The notes beneath the pieces are model-generated. The model made no database searches. It was not told where the DNA came from and worked only from the letters and a program-made list of their open reading frames with translations. A stretch of DNA of 64,000 bases from the NCBI GenBank assembly GCA_051748085.1, contig JBNJHA010000003.1, positions 1 through 64,000 on the forward strand, read 5' to 3'. This DNA is from CAYNNQ01 sp051748085 (lineage in GTDB: Bacteria > Desulfobacterota > Desulfovibrionia > Desulfovibrionales > Desulfonatronovibrionaceae). Every line of letters starts with the position of its first letter. Within the stretch, counting starts at the first letter, position 1. The translations under genes and the position numbers were made by a program. Of the stretch, positions 34,577 through 44,427 are shown piece by piece.

Positions 34577-36634
34577 ATGAAGCGGAACGAGCAGAATCCC
34601 GCCGAGCGGATTAATGAACTGCGGCGGCTTATAACCTATCATGATTATCGTTATTATGTCCTGGATGACCCGCTTATCTCCGATCCGGAATATGATGCCC
34701 TGTTCAAGGAACTTCAACAATTGGAGGAAGAAAATCCGGAGCTTGATGATCCCAATTCCCCGACCAAAAAAATAGGCGGGAAACCGCTTTCCGAGTTTAA
34801 GCAGCGCGAACATGGGGTTCCCATGTACAGTCTGGACAATGCTTTTTCCGCGTCCGGATTTGAAGATTTCGTGCAAAGACTTTATCGATATCTGGATGAA
34901 AAGGACATGGAATTTTGGGTTGATCCCAAATTGGACGGCCTGGCCGTGGAGTTGATTTTTGAAAACGGGGTTTTGACTGGCGCGGCGACACGCGGCAACG
35001 GATATATCGGCGAAGATATTTCCGCGAACGCCCGTACTTTGCGCAATGTCCCCCTGCGCCTTCTTCAGGGGGCGGAGATCCCCGATTATCTCGAGGTCCG
35101 GGGCGAGGTGGTCATCAAAAAGGACGATTTTTATCGTCTCAATTCCCGGCAGGTGGACAGGGGAGAAAAGGCGTTCGCCAATTCGCGCAATGCCGCAGCC
35201 GGGTCCATGCGTCAACTCGATTCCAGGATTACCGCCTCCAGACCCCTCCTTTTCTATGCCTACGGAGTGGGACGCGTGGATCGGGGGGAGAATAAACCGG
35301 GTTGGAACAGACAATCCGAAATTGCCGCCGGGTTGCGAAAAATGGGCCTGTCCACTGCCCCGGAAGGTCGGTTTTGTCCGGACAGGCGGGCAGTACTTGA
35401 TTATTTTAAGTATATTCGGGACAAACGCGATGAATTTCCTGTGGAAATCGACGGGGTGGTAGTCAAGGTGGATTCTCTCGAGGCCCAGAATCGGGCCGGA
35501 TTTACCTCCCGTTTTCCGCGCTGGGCCCTGGCCTTGAAATTCCCGGCGCAGCAGGCCGAGACCGTGCTCAAAGATATCCGCATTCAGGTGGGCCGAACCG
35601 GGGTCCTTACTCCGGTGGCAGAGCTTGAACCGGTGCAGATTGGTGGTGTTACCGTGTCCAGGGCGACCTTGCACAATAAGGATGAAATCAAGGCCAAGGA
35701 GCTGTATCTGGGAGACAAAGTAATAGTGCAAAGGGCCGGGGATGTGATCCCCGAAGTGGTACGTCCGGTATTTGAAAAAAGGGACGGTTCCGAGAAGAAG
35801 TTCATTTTCCCGGATAATTGTCCGGTATGTGGCAGTAAAGCCGTTCGTCTCCCCGGGGAGGTCGCGGTACGGTGTGTGAATTTTTCCTGCCCGGCCCGTC
35901 TTGTCCAGGCCCTTAAACATTTTGTATCCAAAAGCGGTCTGGATATTGAGGGACTGGGCGGAAAATGGATTGAAATCCTTGTCGAGCATAAAATATTAAG
36001 ATCCCCGGCCGACATATTCACCCTGAACAGAAGTGATTTGCTTCCCCTGGACCGGATGGGGGAAAAACTGGCGGATAAGATTATCCGTGCAATTGAAACA
36101 GCCAGAAACAAGGTGACCATGCACCGGTTTCTGGCCGCGTTGGGCATAAGACTTGTCGGCGAACAGACAGCCAAATCCCTGCAAAGGCATTTTAAAAATC
36201 CGGATGAACTGTCCCGGGCTGGGAAGTATGAATTGCAGAATATACAGGATATCGGCCCGGAGATAGCCGCTTCCATCCAGGAATTTTTCGCCAATCCGGA
36301 GAATAAAAAAATGCTTGAACGCTTCAAGGAATTGGGCGTCTGGCCGGAAAGCGGAGAGACAAATGAAAGCACCGCCGAAAAATCATTTTTGACCGCCAAA
36401 AGATTTGTATTGACCGGGTCCTTGGATTCGATGACCCGGGAGGAGGCCAAAAGCAAGGTGGAAAATCTCGGTGGGCGGGTAATTTCAGCCATGTCCTCAA
36501 AGGTCGATTATCTGGTCGCCGGGAAAAAGCCGGGCGGCAAACTGGCCAAGGCGAAAAAATTAGGAGTACCCGTTCTGGGGGAAGAGGAATTTCAAAAGCT
36601 GATAAATAAAGAAAAACAGGATTTCAAACACTAG
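34577..36634 (+). CDS. ligA: NAD-dependent DNA ligase LigA
   Basis: Seals nicks in duplex DNA with NAD+ as the adenylate donor. The 685-residue protein has all domains in order: domain Ia (HDYRYYVLDDPLISDPEYD), the adenylated lysine in DPKLDG (Lys118), the OB fold, a four-Cys zinc finger (CPVCGSK to CVNFSCPARL), helix-hairpin-helix repeats, and a C-terminal BRCT domain (SFLTAKRFVLTGSLDSMTREE). It begins with no spacer after the channel gene's stop, so translational coupling is likely. Confidence 0.96.
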   Translation: MKRNEQNPAERINELRRLITYHDYRYYVLDDPLISDPEYDALFKELQQLEEENPELDDPNSPTKKIGGKPLSEFKQREHGVPMYSLDNAFSASGFEDFVQRLYRYLDEKDMEFWVDPKLDGLAVELIFENGVLTGAATRGNGYIGEDISANARTLRNVPLRLLQGAEIPDYLEVRGEVVIKKDDFYRLNSRQVDRGEKAFANSRNAAAGSMRQLDSRITASRPLLFYAYGVGRVDRGENKPGWNRQSEIAAGLRKMGLSTAPEGRFCPDRRAVLDYFKYIRDKRDEFPVEIDGVVVKVDSLEAQNRAGFTSRFPRWALALKFPAQQAETVLKDIRIQVGRTGVLTPVAELEPVQIGGVTVSRATLHNKDEIKAKELYLGDKVIVQRAGDVIPEVVRPVFEKRDGSEKKFIFPDNCPVCGSKAVRLPGEVAVRCVNFSCPARLVQALKHFVSKSGLDIEGLGGKWIEILVEHKILRSPADIFTLNRSDLLPLDRMGEKLADKIIRAIETARNKVTMHRFLAALGIRLVGEQTAKSLQRHFKNPDELSRAGKYELQNIQDIGPEIAASIQEFFANPENKKMLERFKELGVWPESGETNESTAEKSFLTAKRFVLTGSLDSMTREEAKSKVENLGGRVISAMSSKVDYLVAGKKPGGKLAKAKKLGVPVLGEEEFQKLINKEKQDFKH

Positions 36635-36653
36635 ATTTTCATAAGGAGGATGT

Positions 36654-37436
36654 ATGCCAACTTCTGTAATAGTTACCGGAGCAAACGGCAGGATGGGGAC
36701 GACAATCGCGGAACTGACAAAGGCCGATGCCGATCTTGAACTTTTGGCTGTAATCGAACGTCCGGGCTTTGAACAGGATTTGGATAGATTCGGGGCCGAG
36801 GTGTTTACCGATGTAAAAAAAGCCCTGAAAAATAATTCCGGGGCCATCGTGGTTGATTTTACCTCGCCGGATGCGAGTATGGAATTGGTTCAAAATTGTG
36901 ATACATTTTCTTGTGGAGCGGTTTTGGGCACAACCGGCTTTTCCGCCTCGCAAGTCAAAGAGCTGGAAAAGGTCGCCGCAAGCACTTCGCTTTTCTGGGC
37001 ACCGAATATGAGTGTCGGCATAAATACGCTGCTTAAGATTTTACCTGAATTAACCCAGTTGCTGGGAGAGAAGTATGATGTGGAAATATCTGAAACCCAT
37101 CACAAACATAAAAAAGACGCTCCGAGCGGAACCGCCCTTAAACTTGCCGAGGTGCTGGCCGAGGCCAGAAATATGAATATGGACGAACACGGGAAGTTTT
37201 GCAGACACGGAATGATCGGAGAGAGAAAACAGGATGAGCTTGGGGTGCAAACCCTGCGCGGCGGTGATGTTGTTGGTGATCATACCGTCTTTTATTTTGG
37301 GCCGGGCGAAAGAATAGAAGTCACCCATAGGGCGCATTCCCGCGAGACTTTTGCTCAGGGAGCTTTAAGGGCCGCCAAGTGGCTGTCTTCGCAGCAGCCC
37401 GGTCGTTTGTATTCCATGTCTGATTTATTAACCTAA
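36654..37436 (+). CDS. dapB: 4-hydroxy-tetrahydrodipicolinate reductase DapB
   Basis: Reduces hydroxy-tetrahydrodipicolinate in the lysine/diaminopimelate pathway. The 260-residue chain has the dinucleotide-binding VTGANGRMG, the GTTGFSASQ loop, and the active-site ETHHKHKKDAPSGTALKLAE with the catalytic His and Lys. HRAHSRETFAQGALRAAKWL closes it. AAGGAGG precedes the ATG. It follows ligA by 19 bp and precedes the moxR gene by 3 bp, so it may lead or join that operon. Confidence 0.95.
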   Translation: MPTSVIVTGANGRMGTTIAELTKADADLELLAVIERPGFEQDLDRFGAEVFTDVKKALKNNSGAIVVDFTSPDASMELVQNCDTFSCGAVLGTTGFSASQVKELEKVAASTSLFWAPNMSVGINTLLKILPELTQLLGEKYDVEISETHHKHKKDAPSGTALKLAEVLAEARNMNMDEHGKFCRHGMIGERKQDELGVQTLRGGDVVGDHTVFYFGPGERIEVTHRAHSRETFAQGALRAAKWLSSQQPGRLYSMSDLLT

Positions 37437-37439
37437 GCT

Positions 37440-38357
37440 ATGTCCGATTTTGTAAGCGATATAACAAAAAGCGTAAGCCGGATCGTTTTGGGCAAAGAGG
37501 AAGAGATCAGACTGGCTTTGACCTGCCTTTTTGCCGGGGGCCATCTGCTTATCGAAGATTTACCAGGGATAGGCAAAACCACTATGGCTTATGCCCTGGC
37601 CCGGGTTCTTGGACTTGATTTCAACCGGATACAGTTTACTAATGACTTATTGCCCGGGGATATTCTCGGTGTGGGAGTCTATGAACAAAAAAACGCGCAA
37701 TTTGTTTTTCATCCCGGCCCGGTATTCACTCATATTCTTTTGGCCGATGAAATAAATCGGGCCACTCCCAAGACGCAAAGCGCCCTTCTGGAAGCCATGG
37801 AAGAAGGACAGGTAAGTGTCGAAGGTCAAACCAGAAAGCTTAAAGAACCTTTTTTTGTGATTGCCACTCAGAATCCGCAAGAACAGGCGGGCACTTTTCC
37901 GCTGCCGGAATCACAAATGGACCGTTTTCTGATGCGGATTACAATAGGCTATCCTGACTATGACGCCGAGCGCGAACTTTTAAGGGCCGGGCGGATGAAA
38001 GAAAAAGCGGAAGTTCTCTCTTCGATTCTTTCCGCGGACAAGGTTTTGCGGGTGCAGAATGAAATTTCCGGCATTAAGGCTACGGAGGCCTTGCTCGCGT
38101 ATATTCAGGATATTCTGGATTTCAGCAGACAACATGACAGAATCATTACCGGCCTTTCACCCCGGGCCGGGTTGAATTTACTGCAGGCGGCACGCTCGCG
38201 CGCTTTTATGGAAGACAGGGCCTATGTCCTGCCCGAAGATGTGCAACGCGTATTCGTTCCGGTAGCCGGGCATCGCCTGCGCGATGCTCAGAGTCGGCGT
38301 GAATTCAATAAAAGCCAGTTGACGGAATTTCTTAAGCAAATACCTGTGCCTGTATGA
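37440..38357 (+). CDS. MoxR-family AAA+ ATPase
   Basis: A 305-residue chaperone-like ATPase. Walker A is in DLPGIGKTTMAYALA, Walker B in ILLADEINRATPK with QSALLEAMEEGQVSVEG, and the sensor region in FFVIATQNPQEQAGTFPLPESQMDRF. MoxR proteins assist maturation of partner proteins. It overlaps the DUF58 gene by 4 bases (ATGA), and a transglutaminase follows, the standard MoxR-DUF58-TgpA cluster. It starts 3 bp after dapB. Confidence 0.92.
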   Translation: MSDFVSDITKSVSRIVLGKEEEIRLALTCLFAGGHLLIEDLPGIGKTTMAYALARVLGLDFNRIQFTNDLLPGDILGVGVYEQKNAQFVFHPGPVFTHILLADEINRATPKTQSALLEAMEEGQVSVEGQTRKLKEPFFVIATQNPQEQAGTFPLPESQMDRFLMRITIGYPDYDAERELLRAGRMKEKAEVLSSILSADKVLRVQNEISGIKATEALLAYIQDILDFSRQHDRIITGLSPRAGLNLLQAARSRAFMEDRAYVLPEDVQRVFVPVAGHRLRDAQSRREFNKSQLTEFLKQIPVPV

Positions 38358-39307
38358 ACAAGCGGTTTGCTCCGGATAAATTGAAATTTTTATTCAAAGG
38401 TTCAGCCCCTGTAAATCTTCCTTACGCGATTCCAGCTAAGTATTGTTTTATCCTGCCCACGCGTTTTGGACTGATTTTCGCGGCCGTGCTTGTTGCCGTT
38501 CTGATAGCGGCCATTAATTATAATAATAATCTGGCCTTTGCCCTGGGTTTTATCCTCATATCCATGGGTCTGGTTTCTGCCGTCCACACGCATGCCCAAC
38601 TAAAGAATCTTCAGTTGACTTCTGTTAAATCCGAGCCGGTTTTTGCCGGAGAGACGCTGGTGTATTCTCTTGTTCTTAGGCCCGCGGGACGAAACAGGTG
38701 TAAAGTTTGTATCCGGCCACGGGAAAGCACCAAAGGTGATAATCTGGATGTTGCCTTGAAAGCGGATGAGGAAAAAACGGTGCGGGTTATGTACCACGCG
38801 GCACACAGAGGATCGCTGATCATGCCCGAATTGATCTTCAGTTCGGACTATCCTTTCGGTATCTTCAGGACCTGGCATCGTGTCAGGCTGAATCAGCATA
38901 CACTTATATACCCGGCTAAATATCAGCCGCGGCAAGATGTCCTTGCCTGTTTTGCAAAAGCCATGAGTGCCGGAGGGGTTGCCAACCGGGATGAATTTTC
39001 CGGATTGCGCGAATATGTGCCGGGAGACCGCAGGCAGGTAATTGCCTGGAAAGCTTCGGCCAAGGGTCTCGGGTTGCGCAGCAAGGAATTTTCCGGAGAC
39101 AGCGGACAGATTCTGCAGTTTCTTTGGCCGGATTTACCGCCAGACGATCCGGAAAACAAGATTAGCCTGCTTACTTCCCTGATTTTGGAGGCCGAATCAC
39201 GCGGCAGCTTATATGAAATCGTCCTTCCGGATAAACAGCTTGGACCGGGACGGGGCATGGATTTTATGTTTTATTGCCTGCGTGATCTTGCTTTTTATCC
39301 CTTTTGA
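38354..39307 (+). CDS. DUF58 (von Willebrand A-like) membrane-anchored protein
   Basis: A 317-residue protein with two transmembrane helices at residues about 38-80 (FGLIFAAVLVAVLIAAINY, FALGFILISMGLVSAVHTH). The DUF58 hallmark lies near residue 215-235 (RDEFSGLREYVPGDRRQVIAWKASAK). Typical role: partner of MoxR and the transglutaminase. It starts inside the moxR stop region. Confidence 0.9.
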   Translation: MNKRFAPDKLKFLFKGSAPVNLPYAIPAKYCFILPTRFGLIFAAVLVAVLIAAINYNNNLAFALGFILISMGLVSAVHTHAQLKNLQLTSVKSEPVFAGETLVYSLVLRPAGRNRCKVCIRPRESTKGDNLDVALKADEEKTVRVMYHAAHRGSLIMPELIFSSDYPFGIFRTWHRVRLNQHTLIYPAKYQPRQDVLACFAKAMSAGGVANRDEFSGLREYVPGDRRQVIAWKASAKGLGLRSKEFSGDSGQILQFLWPDLPPDDPENKISLLTSLILEAESRGSLYEIVLPDKQLGPGRGMDFMFYCLRDLAFYPF

Positions 39308-39308
39308 A

Positions 39309-39345
39309 GATGCGCCTGCAGAAAATAAGTTTTTGCAGCTGCGTC
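39309..39345 (+). terminator. imperfect hairpin after the DUF58 gene
   Basis: GATGCGCCTGCAGAAA pairs with TTTTTGCAGCTGCGTC (one mismatch, several G-U pairs) and is followed by TTT. It sits 2 bp after the DUF58 stop and may reduce read-through into the transglutaminase gene. Confidence 0.4.
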
Positions 39346-39414
39346 TTTGCAGCGGTGAGTATTTATAGGTTGCACGCGAAAAATTATTCTCTTCGCAGGA
39401 GAGCCTAATATAAT

Positions 39415-41352
39415 ATGTTTAAAAAGATCGACCATTGGACTTTCTGGCTGATCAGCGCATTTATCACCGCGGTTGTGCCTCATTTGGGACATCTTCCATG
39501 GTGGTCGATTGTCTATTTCGCGGGACCGCTGGTTGTTTTTGCGTTTGCGGGCAGCAAACGAATAAAAAGAAAGGGCAAATGGATTGTCCGGATTTTGTCC
39601 CTGGTTCTTTTCCTGCTTACAGTGGTTACTTTCAGGGGCACAATAGGCCGTGATGCCGGAACTGCATTGCTCGTGGGTCTGCTTGGCCTGAAATTGCTTG
39701 AACTTGGCAGTGAACGGGACAAAAAAGTATTTTGTCTCCTCAACTATTTTCTGATTCTGACCACGGTTCTTTATTTTCAATCCTTTCTGGCCGGATTGTA
39801 TATGTTTTTGACGGCATTGATCAATACCGTTGCTTTAATCCGGGTGGTCCGCGGCCAGGGACATTGGTCGCATGATGTCAAGCGCGTGCTGTTAATACTG
39901 GCTCAGGCGCTTCCCCTGGCGATTATACTTTTTGTTTTTTTCCCGCGCATCCAAGGCAGTCTGTTTGGTTTGCAACGGGTTCCCAGCATAGGCATTTCCG
40001 GCATGAGCGATTTTTTAGCTCCGGGGGAAATAAGCAGTCTGGCGATGTCAAACAAGCCGGTTTTTCGTGTCAGGTTTTTGGAAAATACCCCTGAAACCGG
40101 CGATAGATATTGGCGCTGTATGGTTTTTGGGGACTATGACGGAATAGTTTGGAAAAGATACGCTGAATGTCCGGGCGAAGAAAAAATGGAAAGAAGTACG
40201 AGCAGGGTCGGTTGCCGGTTGAATCTGGAAAAACATAATGGCTATTGGCTCCCGGCCATGGGATTGCCTCTCGAATGGCCGCGCAATGTAGAATCGGATT
40301 GTTACGGACTTTTGAAATTCAAGCACAGGGTCAGACAAAGAAAGAATTTGTCTTTGGTCTTTGATCCGGATGCCACCCTGGTTGCCGAAAATTTGCGGCC
40401 TTATCGGGAGTTGCCCGAAGGGAATAATCCGCAGGCGTTTAAAATGGGCAGGAAGTGGAAGGATCTTCCGGCAAAACAGAAGATCGCAAACGCCCTTGAA
40501 TTTTTTCGCGCAAATGATTTTACCTATACATTGCAGCCCGGGGTCATGCATGGAGATTATATAGATAAATTCCTTTTCAATAAAAGGAAGGGGTTTTGCG
40601 AACATTATGCTTCTTCCTTTGCTTTTTTGATGCGTGCCGCAGGGATTCCGAGCCGGGTGGTTGCCGGATATCAGGGGGGAGAAATGAATCCGCTCGGCGG
40701 CTATGTTCTTGTTCGGGAGAAAGACGCACACGCGTGGACCGAGGTTTATCTGCAAGAAGAAGGCTGGAAGCGTTTTGATCCCGTGGCCCTGGTTTCCCCC
40801 ACGCGCCTGGAGGAAGGCTTTGATGCTTTGGGAAATTCACAGGACAGAGGCCTGCCTGGAGGAAATGCGTTTGAAGAGGCATTTGGATGGCTGCACGGAG
40901 TGGCAATGGCCTGGGATGCCGCGAATAATGCCTGGAATACATGGGTTTTGGATTATACATATAAAAAACAGAATCAATTGCTGGATCGTTTCAAATTGGA
41001 CAATTCATCGCTTCTTGGGATAGTAAAAATATTGGCGATATTATCTGGAGTTTTTGCGGCAACATTTTTTTTGTTCAAGATTGTCTGCAGGTTATTATGT
41101 TCTGGAGATAAAGATCCTGTCGCGGAACAATACGGGGTGTTTTGCTCCAAGATGGCCAGAGCGGGAATAAAACGGCCAGCATATATGGGGCCGCTTGATT
41201 TTTGCCGGTTTGTTCAGGGGAAAACAGACAATAGACAGGTTGTTGAGATTCTGAATATGTATATTCTGTTGCGCTATGCGGAAAATGACAGCGAGATATC
41301 CGCCCGGTTTAAAAGAGCGGTGAAGAATTTTGACCCTCGGGAAGTGGGATAA
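39415..41352 (+). CDS. TgpA-type membrane transglutaminase-like protease
   Basis: A 645-residue protein. The N-terminal 200 residues hold about six transmembrane helices. The periplasmic transglutaminase core near residues 385-465 has Cys in KGFCEHYASSFAFLMRAAGIPSRVV, His in EKDAHAWTEVYL and Asp in WKRFDPV. A further helix (ILAILSGVFAATFFLFKIV) and a DUF4129-like C-terminal domain follow. It completes the MoxR-DUF58-TgpA cluster; its natural substrate is unknown. Confidence 0.9.
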   Translation: MFKKIDHWTFWLISAFITAVVPHLGHLPWWSIVYFAGPLVVFAFAGSKRIKRKGKWIVRILSLVLFLLTVVTFRGTIGRDAGTALLVGLLGLKLLELGSERDKKVFCLLNYFLILTTVLYFQSFLAGLYMFLTALINTVALIRVVRGQGHWSHDVKRVLLILAQALPLAIILFVFFPRIQGSLFGLQRVPSIGISGMSDFLAPGEISSLAMSNKPVFRVRFLENTPETGDRYWRCMVFGDYDGIVWKRYAECPGEEKMERSTSRVGCRLNLEKHNGYWLPAMGLPLEWPRNVESDCYGLLKFKHRVRQRKNLSLVFDPDATLVAENLRPYRELPEGNNPQAFKMGRKWKDLPAKQKIANALEFFRANDFTYTLQPGVMHGDYIDKFLFNKRKGFCEHYASSFAFLMRAAGIPSRVVAGYQGGEMNPLGGYVLVREKDAHAWTEVYLQEEGWKRFDPVALVSPTRLEEGFDALGNSQDRGLPGGNAFEEAFGWLHGVAMAWDAANNAWNTWVLDYTYKKQNQLLDRFKLDNSSLLGIVKILAILSGVFAATFFLFKIVCRLLCSGDKDPVAEQYGVFCSKMARAGIKRPAYMGPLDFCRFVQGKTDNRQVVEILNMYILLRYAENDSEISARFKRAVKNFDPREVG

Positions 41353-41573
41353 AAAACTCCGGGTGCGCATAGGAGCTGAAATCGGTTGCTTTGTGCTTGA
41401 AAATTACAATTTATGTACGCGGTTCAAAGAACTCACATTTTATGAACGGGCGTTGTCTGCTTTACGAGAACGATGAATACTTGCATTAAAATTAAGAAAA
41501 CCATGCCTTGTCTCGAAGGATGCACTTGTTTTTATCCGTCTTCGGGCCGAGCTGAAAATGTTGGAAAATATCA

Positions 41574-42125
41574 ATGAAAATCAAGTTGTTGTTTATATTG
41601 TGTTTGATGCTTGGGTTGAGCATTTTGTCTGGTACTGCCTCCGGTTTTGAATTACGGGGGTTTGTCCTGGATAATACGAATGAAACGGCCGAGATCGGTT
41701 TTGGTCTTGATCTACCGGATGCAAGCATTGTCCGGTCCGCGCTGGACGATGGGGATGAACTTGAGTTGGCCTGCCGGGCGGAATTGCATCGGATGCGCAG
41801 GTACATTTGGGACGAGCAGATCGGAAGCGGAGCTTATATTTGTAATATAAGCAAGGACATGCTCAAAGGGAGGTATATTTTTACATTTCCTGACGAAAGG
41901 ATTGTTTTGGACAAAATCGATAAAAAAAATATGCAGCAAATTTTCAACAGCTTCAGGATTCCGCTATGCTCTTGGGATAATATTCTTCCTGGGCAAAAAT
42001 ATTCGGTCTCCTTGAAAATTACTCTCAAAATAAATGATGTTCCGGGGTGGATTAAGAGTACTTTATTTTTTTGGTCATGGGATTTAATCGACCCGGTTTA
42101 TTATGAGATGCAGTTTGATTATTGA
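41574..42125 (+). CDS. exported DUF4390 protein
   Basis: A 183-residue exported protein. A signal peptide covers residues 1-24 (MKIKLLFILCLMLGLSILSGTAS). The C-terminus has the family motif FFWSWDLIDPVYYEM. DUF4390 genes lie upstream of ntrY/ntrX-type pairs in several Proteobacteria, as here. Function is unknown; a periplasmic accessory role for the kinase is inferred. A large hairpin follows the stop codon. Confidence 0.85.
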   Translation: MKIKLLFILCLMLGLSILSGTASGFELRGFVLDNTNETAEIGFGLDLPDASIVRSALDDGDELELACRAELHRMRRYIWDEQIGSGAYICNISKDMLKGRYIFTFPDERIVLDKIDKKNMQQIFNSFRIPLCSWDNILPGQKYSVSLKITLKINDVPGWIKSTLFFWSWDLIDPVYYEMQFDY

Positions 42126-42171
42126 TTTAGTTTCCATTTGGAAAAGCAAAAACTTCCAAATGGAAACTAAA
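42126..42171. promoter_or_regulatory. perfect 18-bp hairpin between DUF4390 and ntrY
   Basis: TTTAGTTTCCATTTGGAA pairs exactly with TTCCAAATGGAAACTAAA over a 10-base loop, and the flanks nearly continue the pairing (TGAT and ATCA). It starts at the base after the DUF4390 stop. No T run follows outside the stem, so it may be an attenuator or mRNA-processing site rather than a terminator. Confidence 0.6.
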
Positions 42172-42215
42172 ATCAGCATTTTTTATGCCAATGAGGCAGG
42201 CAGGGACAAATTGCT

Positions 42216-44417
42216 ATGAATGATTCCTCGATCCGCATTATGGATGCGGCGACCAGGGAAAGAAAAAAGCGACAACGGGAGCTGTTTCTCGCTTTTTTGG
42301 GTATAATCGCCATTGGCGCTTCCACCTGGATAGAACTTAAATATTTCGGAGTTAATTCATATCTTTTTTTAGGGCTTTTCAATCTGAATATAATTCTGCT
42401 TCTTCTCGTCCTTTTTCTTGTCCTGCGTAATATATTTAAACTTCTGGTCGAGAGAAAGCGCAAGGTCCTGGGGTATCGGCTGCGTTCAAGGCTTGTGCTC
42501 ATATTTATGTCTCTTTCAATTATTCCTACTCTTTTGATGTTCATTGTCGCCGTTCGTTTTGTCCAGACTTCCGTGGACTACTGGTTCAAGGCCCAGGTAG
42601 AGAGTTCCATGCAGCAGGCCCTGGAAGTCGGCCAAGCCTTTTACAATACTGCCAAGGAGGATCTGGAATACAAGTCTGACGCGATTCTGAAAACAATAAG
42701 GGAAGAGCGTTTTCTATGGGGCGGCCCGGGGATGAATAAATTCCTTGCAAAAAAATGGAATGAATATGATTTGAGCCTGATTGGGGTTGTCAGTCCGGGG
42801 CTGAAGAAGCAGAACTGGCATGAATCGGAAGAGTGGGACAAGCACTGGTCACTCCTCGATGGAAAAATTCCCTGGAAGGAATTGAAGAAAAATCCGGAGT
42901 ACTGGACGGGGCTTTGGCCCAGCCAGAAAGGGGATCTGGTGCTGGGGGTCAATCCAGTGGACAAAGGGGAAAGCGGTTTTTTAATATTGGGCTCCACCCT
43001 TGAACAGGATGTTTTGGCTAAACTGGACGGCATAGTCCGGGGCGTTGAGGAATACAAACAGTTAAAGACCCTTAAATACCCGTTAAAGGTTGCCTTGTAT
43101 ACAATTCTGGGGATTATGACCTTGCTCATAATTCTGGGGTCCATCTGGTTTGGCTTTAAAGTGGCCAAAGAAATTTCCGCGCCGGTTCAGGCCCTGGCCG
43201 CGGGTACGCAACGGATCGCCCGCGGAGATCTTGATGTCCGACTCGAAGATCAATCCGATGATGAACTGGGGCTTCTAGTCAGTTCCTTTAATGCCATGGC
43301 CGGGGATCTGCAGGAGATGCAGACCAGCCTTACCCAGGCCAATGAAGTGCTTGCCAGGCAGAACCGGGAATTGGAATCGCGGGGCGAATATATGCAGGCC
43401 GTGCTGGACAATATAACCGCGGGAGTAATTTCGCTTGATACTAAAGGCCGAATTTCCACAGTAAATAAGGCTGCCGAATATCTTTTGGGTGTCGAGGCGG
43501 ATCGTATTATCGGTTGTTCCCCAACAGATTTGCTTCGAGTTGAATACGGTCAGATTATCAAGGAAATGTACACTCAATTGACTGAGATCCCTGGAAGCCG
43601 CTGGCAAAAGCAACTGGATATGGAAATTGGCGGCAAGATGGTCAAATTGCTGGTCAATGCTTTGGTCCTTCATCCGGAACATGGTGGAGACGGAGGTATT
43701 GTTGCGGTTTTTGAGGATGTGACTGAATTGGAAAAGATGCAAAGACTTGCCGCCTGGAGAGAAGTGGCCAGGCGAATTGCCCATGAAATCAAGAATCCCC
43801 TAACGCCGATAAAATTGTCTGCACAACGTCTGCAAAAAAAGTTTTCCTTCAAGGCCGATGATCCTGTTTTCGATCAATGCACGCAATTGATTGTCCGGCA
43901 GGTGGAGAATCTTCAAGAGATGGTTAGTGAGTTTTCGACTTTTGCCAAACTTCCGGAGCTTAAACCGCGTTTTGATTACCTGGCGCCCTTGCTGGAGGAG
44001 CTTGTTGAGGAGTTCAATCAGAGCCACAGCAACATAAAATGGAGCATTGAATTCAACAACGCCATTCCCGGCTTTAACTTTGACCGTGAAGCGATAAAAC
44101 GGGTGTTCATGAATCTTTTTTTGAACGCGGCGGAAGCGTTGAACGACAGTCCGGAGCCGGGAAATATCCATGTGCGTGTCTTTCATGACCGATCAGTTCA
44201 GAAGGTAACCATTGAGGTCATGGACAACGGACCCGGCCTGTCTGCGGACGAGCGTTCCCGAATATTTGAGCCGTATTATTCGCGTAAACGAATAGGGACC
44301 GGTTTAGGGCTGACAATCGTTAAATCAATCATTTCCGATCATCACGGATATGTCCGGGTAAAACCGAATGATCCGCGGGGAAGCATTTTTGTGGTCGAAT
44401 TGCCCATGACGGGCTGA
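42216..44417 (+). CDS. ntrY: NtrY-type sensor histidine kinase
   Basis: A 733-residue membrane kinase. Three hydrophobic segments are in residues about 25-125 (FLAFLGIIAIGASTWIEL, IILLLLVLFLVLRNIFKLL, and LVLIFMSLSIIPTLLMFIVAV), another near 290-310. A HAMP domain (SAPVQALAAGTQRIARGDLDV), a PAS domain (AVLDNITAGVISLDTKGRIS), the H-box AHEIKNPLTPIKLSAQRL and HATPase (NLFLNAAEALND, TGLGLTIVKSI) follow. NtrY regulates nitrogen or envelope-related targets in other species. It precedes ntrX by 10 bp. Confidence 0.92.
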   Translation: MNDSSIRIMDAATRERKKRQRELFLAFLGIIAIGASTWIELKYFGVNSYLFLGLFNLNIILLLLVLFLVLRNIFKLLVERKRKVLGYRLRSRLVLIFMSLSIIPTLLMFIVAVRFVQTSVDYWFKAQVESSMQQALEVGQAFYNTAKEDLEYKSDAILKTIREERFLWGGPGMNKFLAKKWNEYDLSLIGVVSPGLKKQNWHESEEWDKHWSLLDGKIPWKELKKNPEYWTGLWPSQKGDLVLGVNPVDKGESGFLILGSTLEQDVLAKLDGIVRGVEEYKQLKTLKYPLKVALYTILGIMTLLIILGSIWFGFKVAKEISAPVQALAAGTQRIARGDLDVRLEDQSDDELGLLVSSFNAMAGDLQEMQTSLTQANEVLARQNRELESRGEYMQAVLDNITAGVISLDTKGRISTVNKAAEYLLGVEADRIIGCSPTDLLRVEYGQIIKEMYTQLTEIPGSRWQKQLDMEIGGKMVKLLVNALVLHPEHGGDGGIVAVFEDVTELEKMQRLAAWREVARRIAHEIKNPLTPIKLSAQRLQKKFSFKADDPVFDQCTQLIVRQVENLQEMVSEFSTFAKLPELKPRFDYLAPLLEELVEEFNQSHSNIKWSIEFNNAIPGFNFDREAIKRVFMNLFLNAAEALNDSPEPGNIHVRVFHDRSVQKVTIEVMDNGPGLSADERSRIFEPYYSRKRIGTGLGLTIVKSIISDHHGYVRVKPNDPRGSIFVVELPMTG

Positions 44418-44427
44418 GGAAATAGTT

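Noticed and set aside
34355..35989. A 544-codon minus-strand frame under ligA and the channel gene
   Set aside because: It is the antisense shadow of two well-supported genes and has no recognisable domain or ribosome-binding site.
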